Below, piece after piece: positions 62,765 through 64,000 of a DNA stretch of 64,000 bases. The DNA comes from an uncultured Clostridium sp. (GTDB lineage: Bacteria > Bacillota > Clostridia > TANB77 > CAG-508), in assembly GCA_900551615.1 (NCBI GenBank), contig URWN01000005.1, forward strand, positions 1 through 64,000, read 5' to 3'. The notes beneath the pieces were generated by a model. It saw only the letters and a list, made by a program, of their open reading frames with translations. It did no database searches and was not told where the DNA came from. Position 1 is the first letter of the stretch. The number at the start of each line of letters is the position of its first letter. A program made the translations under genes and the position numbers.

Positions 62765-63474
62765 CTTCTTCTTTTTCCTCCTTTGTTTTTAGCAATCTCA
62801 AAACTGTATAATGGTATTGATGCAATTACTGGCACATTACAAAGCTTTTCAACCTCTTCTGAACTTTTTATTGTTGTATCTAACATATTTGCAACTAATA
62901 CAAATACTATGGCAACAAATAAACCTACAAATGTAAACATTATAACATCTTTTGCATGATTTATATTAGATGGTGTTGTACTTATTTCTGCTTGATCTAA
63001 AATTTGTACATTGTTTATATTATAAATTTCAGATACTTTTTGAGTAAAAACTTTTGCTATTTCATTAGCTATGTTATATGCATTTGTTGCATTTTTATCT
63101 GTTACAGATATTTTTATTAATTCCGTATCTTTTACGGAACTTACTGTTATACTATTTCTTAACTCATCTTCTGTTTCATCAATTCCCAAATTTGAAATAA
63201 CTTGCCTTGTTACATTTTTACTCTTTACTAATTCACTATATGTTGATACTAATTTAGAGTTTAATGTTATATCACTTGTTGTTATTGTATTAGTCTTAGA
63301 ATTTGAACTTTCTGATGTTGCTAACAATAATGTTGTTGAAGATGTATATTTAGGTGTAATAAATCCTACTGAATATATAATTCCTATAAACATAAAAATA
63401 ATAGTTATAAGTATAATACTTACCTTTTTATTCCAAAATAACATTATAAATTCTTTTAAATCAACTTCTTCCAT
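62761..63474 (-). CDS. CpsC/Wzz-type chain-length regulator
   Basis: About 237 residues from the ATG at 63474, with AAAGGAGAGG before it. Wzz fold: N-terminal helix after LKEFIMLFWNKKVSIILIT (about 19-41), an external domain, and a C-terminal helix (about 175-200) preceded by ISTTPSNINH, the proline-rich segment. Short cytoplasmic tail. It activates the tyrosine kinase CpsD and sets polysaccharide chain length. Confidence 0.92.
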   Translation of the reverse strand: MEEVDLKEFIMLFWNKKVSIILITIIFMFIGIIYSVGFITPKYTSSTTLLLATSESSNSKTNTITTSDITLNSKLVSTYSELVKSKNVTRQVISNLGIDETEDELRNSITVSSVKDTELIKISVTDKNATNAYNIANEIAKVFTQKVSEIYNINNVQILDQAEISTTPSNINHAKDVIMFTFVGLFVAIVFVLVANMLDTTIKSSEEVEKLCNVPVIASIPLYSFEIAKNKGGKRRR

Positions 63475-63557
63475 TTTTCCTCTCCTTTTATCTTCCGAAT
63501 TAAACATTAATATTTTATCATACTGTATTTTTAGTATCAAGTAATTTTATAAAAAAA

Positions 63558-64000
63558 TTACATTTGGTACATATATTTTATAAAATCTTTTTTAGCTTTT
63601 TCTGTATCTGTTACATATAGATATGCATTGTTTTCATAAATTTCGTTACTATATTCCAATGCTGGCAACATTACTGAAGTAATATTGTTTAAATATTCAT
63701 TTTTATTAGATATAAAATCTGGTAACATTGCTGTATATTTTGCTACATTTATATTTGTTGTTACTTGGCTTAATATTAAATCTAATATTCTTGATATTTC
63801 TTTTGGTTCTTTACTTGCAATTTTATTAAGCATAGAAATAAATACGTCTCTTTGTCTTCTTGTTCTTCCATAATCGCCATGTTCACTATTTTTGTTGTTT
63901 GTTCCAGACATTCTTTCTTTCACATATGCCGCTGCTTGTTCTCCTGTTAAAGTAACTTTTCCATATCTAGTAAGTTTTTTTGTTGGTTTTCCTGAAAACT
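63558..64000 (-). CDS. LytR-CpsA-Psr (LCP) family protein, partial
   Basis: Only the C-terminal portion is in the window; the frame runs off the end at 64000. Visible text includes VTLTGEQAAAYVKERM followed by GDYGRTRRQRDVFISML, with the Arg residues that bind the polyprenyl pyrophosphate in LCP phosphotransferases. It then ends in a normal C-terminus. LCP enzymes attach capsule or wall teichoic acid to peptidoglycan, fitting the Cps genes that follow. Confidence 0.9.
   Translation of the reverse strand, partial: FSGKPTKKLTRYGKVTLTGEQAAAYVKERMSGTNNKNSEHGDYGRTRRQRDVFISMLNKIASKEPKEISRILDLILSQVTTNINVAKYTAMLPDFISNKNEYLNNITSVMLPALEYSNEIYENNAYLYVTDTEKAKKDFIKYMYQM

Noticed and set aside
1..64000. 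CRISPR arrays, prophage structural genes, replication origin
   Set aside because: No regularly spaced repeats, no capsid or tail genes, and no dnaA-box cluster were seen.

Overview
The window is about 64 kb of very AT-rich DNA from a low-GC Gram-positive bacterium. The gene content fits Clostridia: a T-box leader before ileS, PadR, a sortase, class B PBP, LytR-CpsA-Psr and CpsBCD proteins, a type 2 IleRS, a Tn4451-type TnpV, and AGGAGG-type ribosome binding sites nearly everywhere. It looks like an uncultured gut-type Clostridia lineage; finer placement is not supported. No rRNA and no CRISPR array were seen, and there is one tRNA (Thr, CGT).

Layout. 0-3.6 kb: an ECF sigma/anti-sigma pair, an L,D-transpeptidase and a frameshifted M14 carboxypeptidase. 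3.7-7.0 kb: an ABC transporter (ATPase plus FtsX-type permease) whose promoter carries 11-bp-spaced GTCAC repeats. 7.2-8.4 kb: a two-gene HTH/coiled-coil unit with its own promoter, palindromic operator and terminator. 8.6-27.0 kb: about 18 kb of tightly packed minus-strand genes, headed by a response regulator and histidine kinase. They continue through GNAT, ABC exporter, four MFS-type, three MATE-type, an HD hydrolase, HAD and histidine phosphatases, a GNAT-like acyltransferase, and a nucleotidase-nucleoside hydrolase fusion next to a decayed partial copy of itself.

27-34 kb: a class B PBP, thioredoxin, a frameshifted thioredoxin reductase, a pentapeptide-repeat protein, DgkA, hemolysin III and a cytoplasmic alpha-amylase. 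34-36 kb (plus strand): two small proteins and tyrS, ending in a nested 205-bp palindrome. 36-42 kb: UPF0182, ftsY and a PadR-controlled SEDS-family protein. 42.4-45.2 kb: tRNA-Thr followed by a small element with a serine recombinase and TnpV. 45.3-48.3 kb: two class I glutamine amidotransferases and a HAD nucleotidase. Between them lie a probable structured ncRNA and a frameshifted foreign-looking gene with a self-complementary leader. 48.4-53.5 kb: a Sel1-repeat protein, divergent from an alpha/beta hydrolase, MurF-like ligase and D-Ala-D-Ala ligase operon. 53.6-58.1 kb: the T-box-controlled DUF1653-ileS operon and a CmpB-type membrane protein. 58.2-64 kb: sortase, small membrane protein, glmM, and the CpsB, CpsD, CpsC and LCP exopolysaccharide genes.

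How it fits together. Much of the window concerns the envelope: PBP, SEDS, MurF/Ddl, LCP/Cps, glmM, L,D-transpeptidase, sortase and undecaprenol kinase. The most unusual block is the 18-kb exporter/detoxification cluster, which combines multidrug-type efflux, acetyltransferases and a set of enzymes that could dismantle nucleotides or nucleotide-like compounds. Two dispersed palindromic repeat families (GGGAC-type REP-like and GGGATT-type hairpins) sit in intergenic gaps. Three genes carry single-base frameshifts, which may be real decay or consensus errors.
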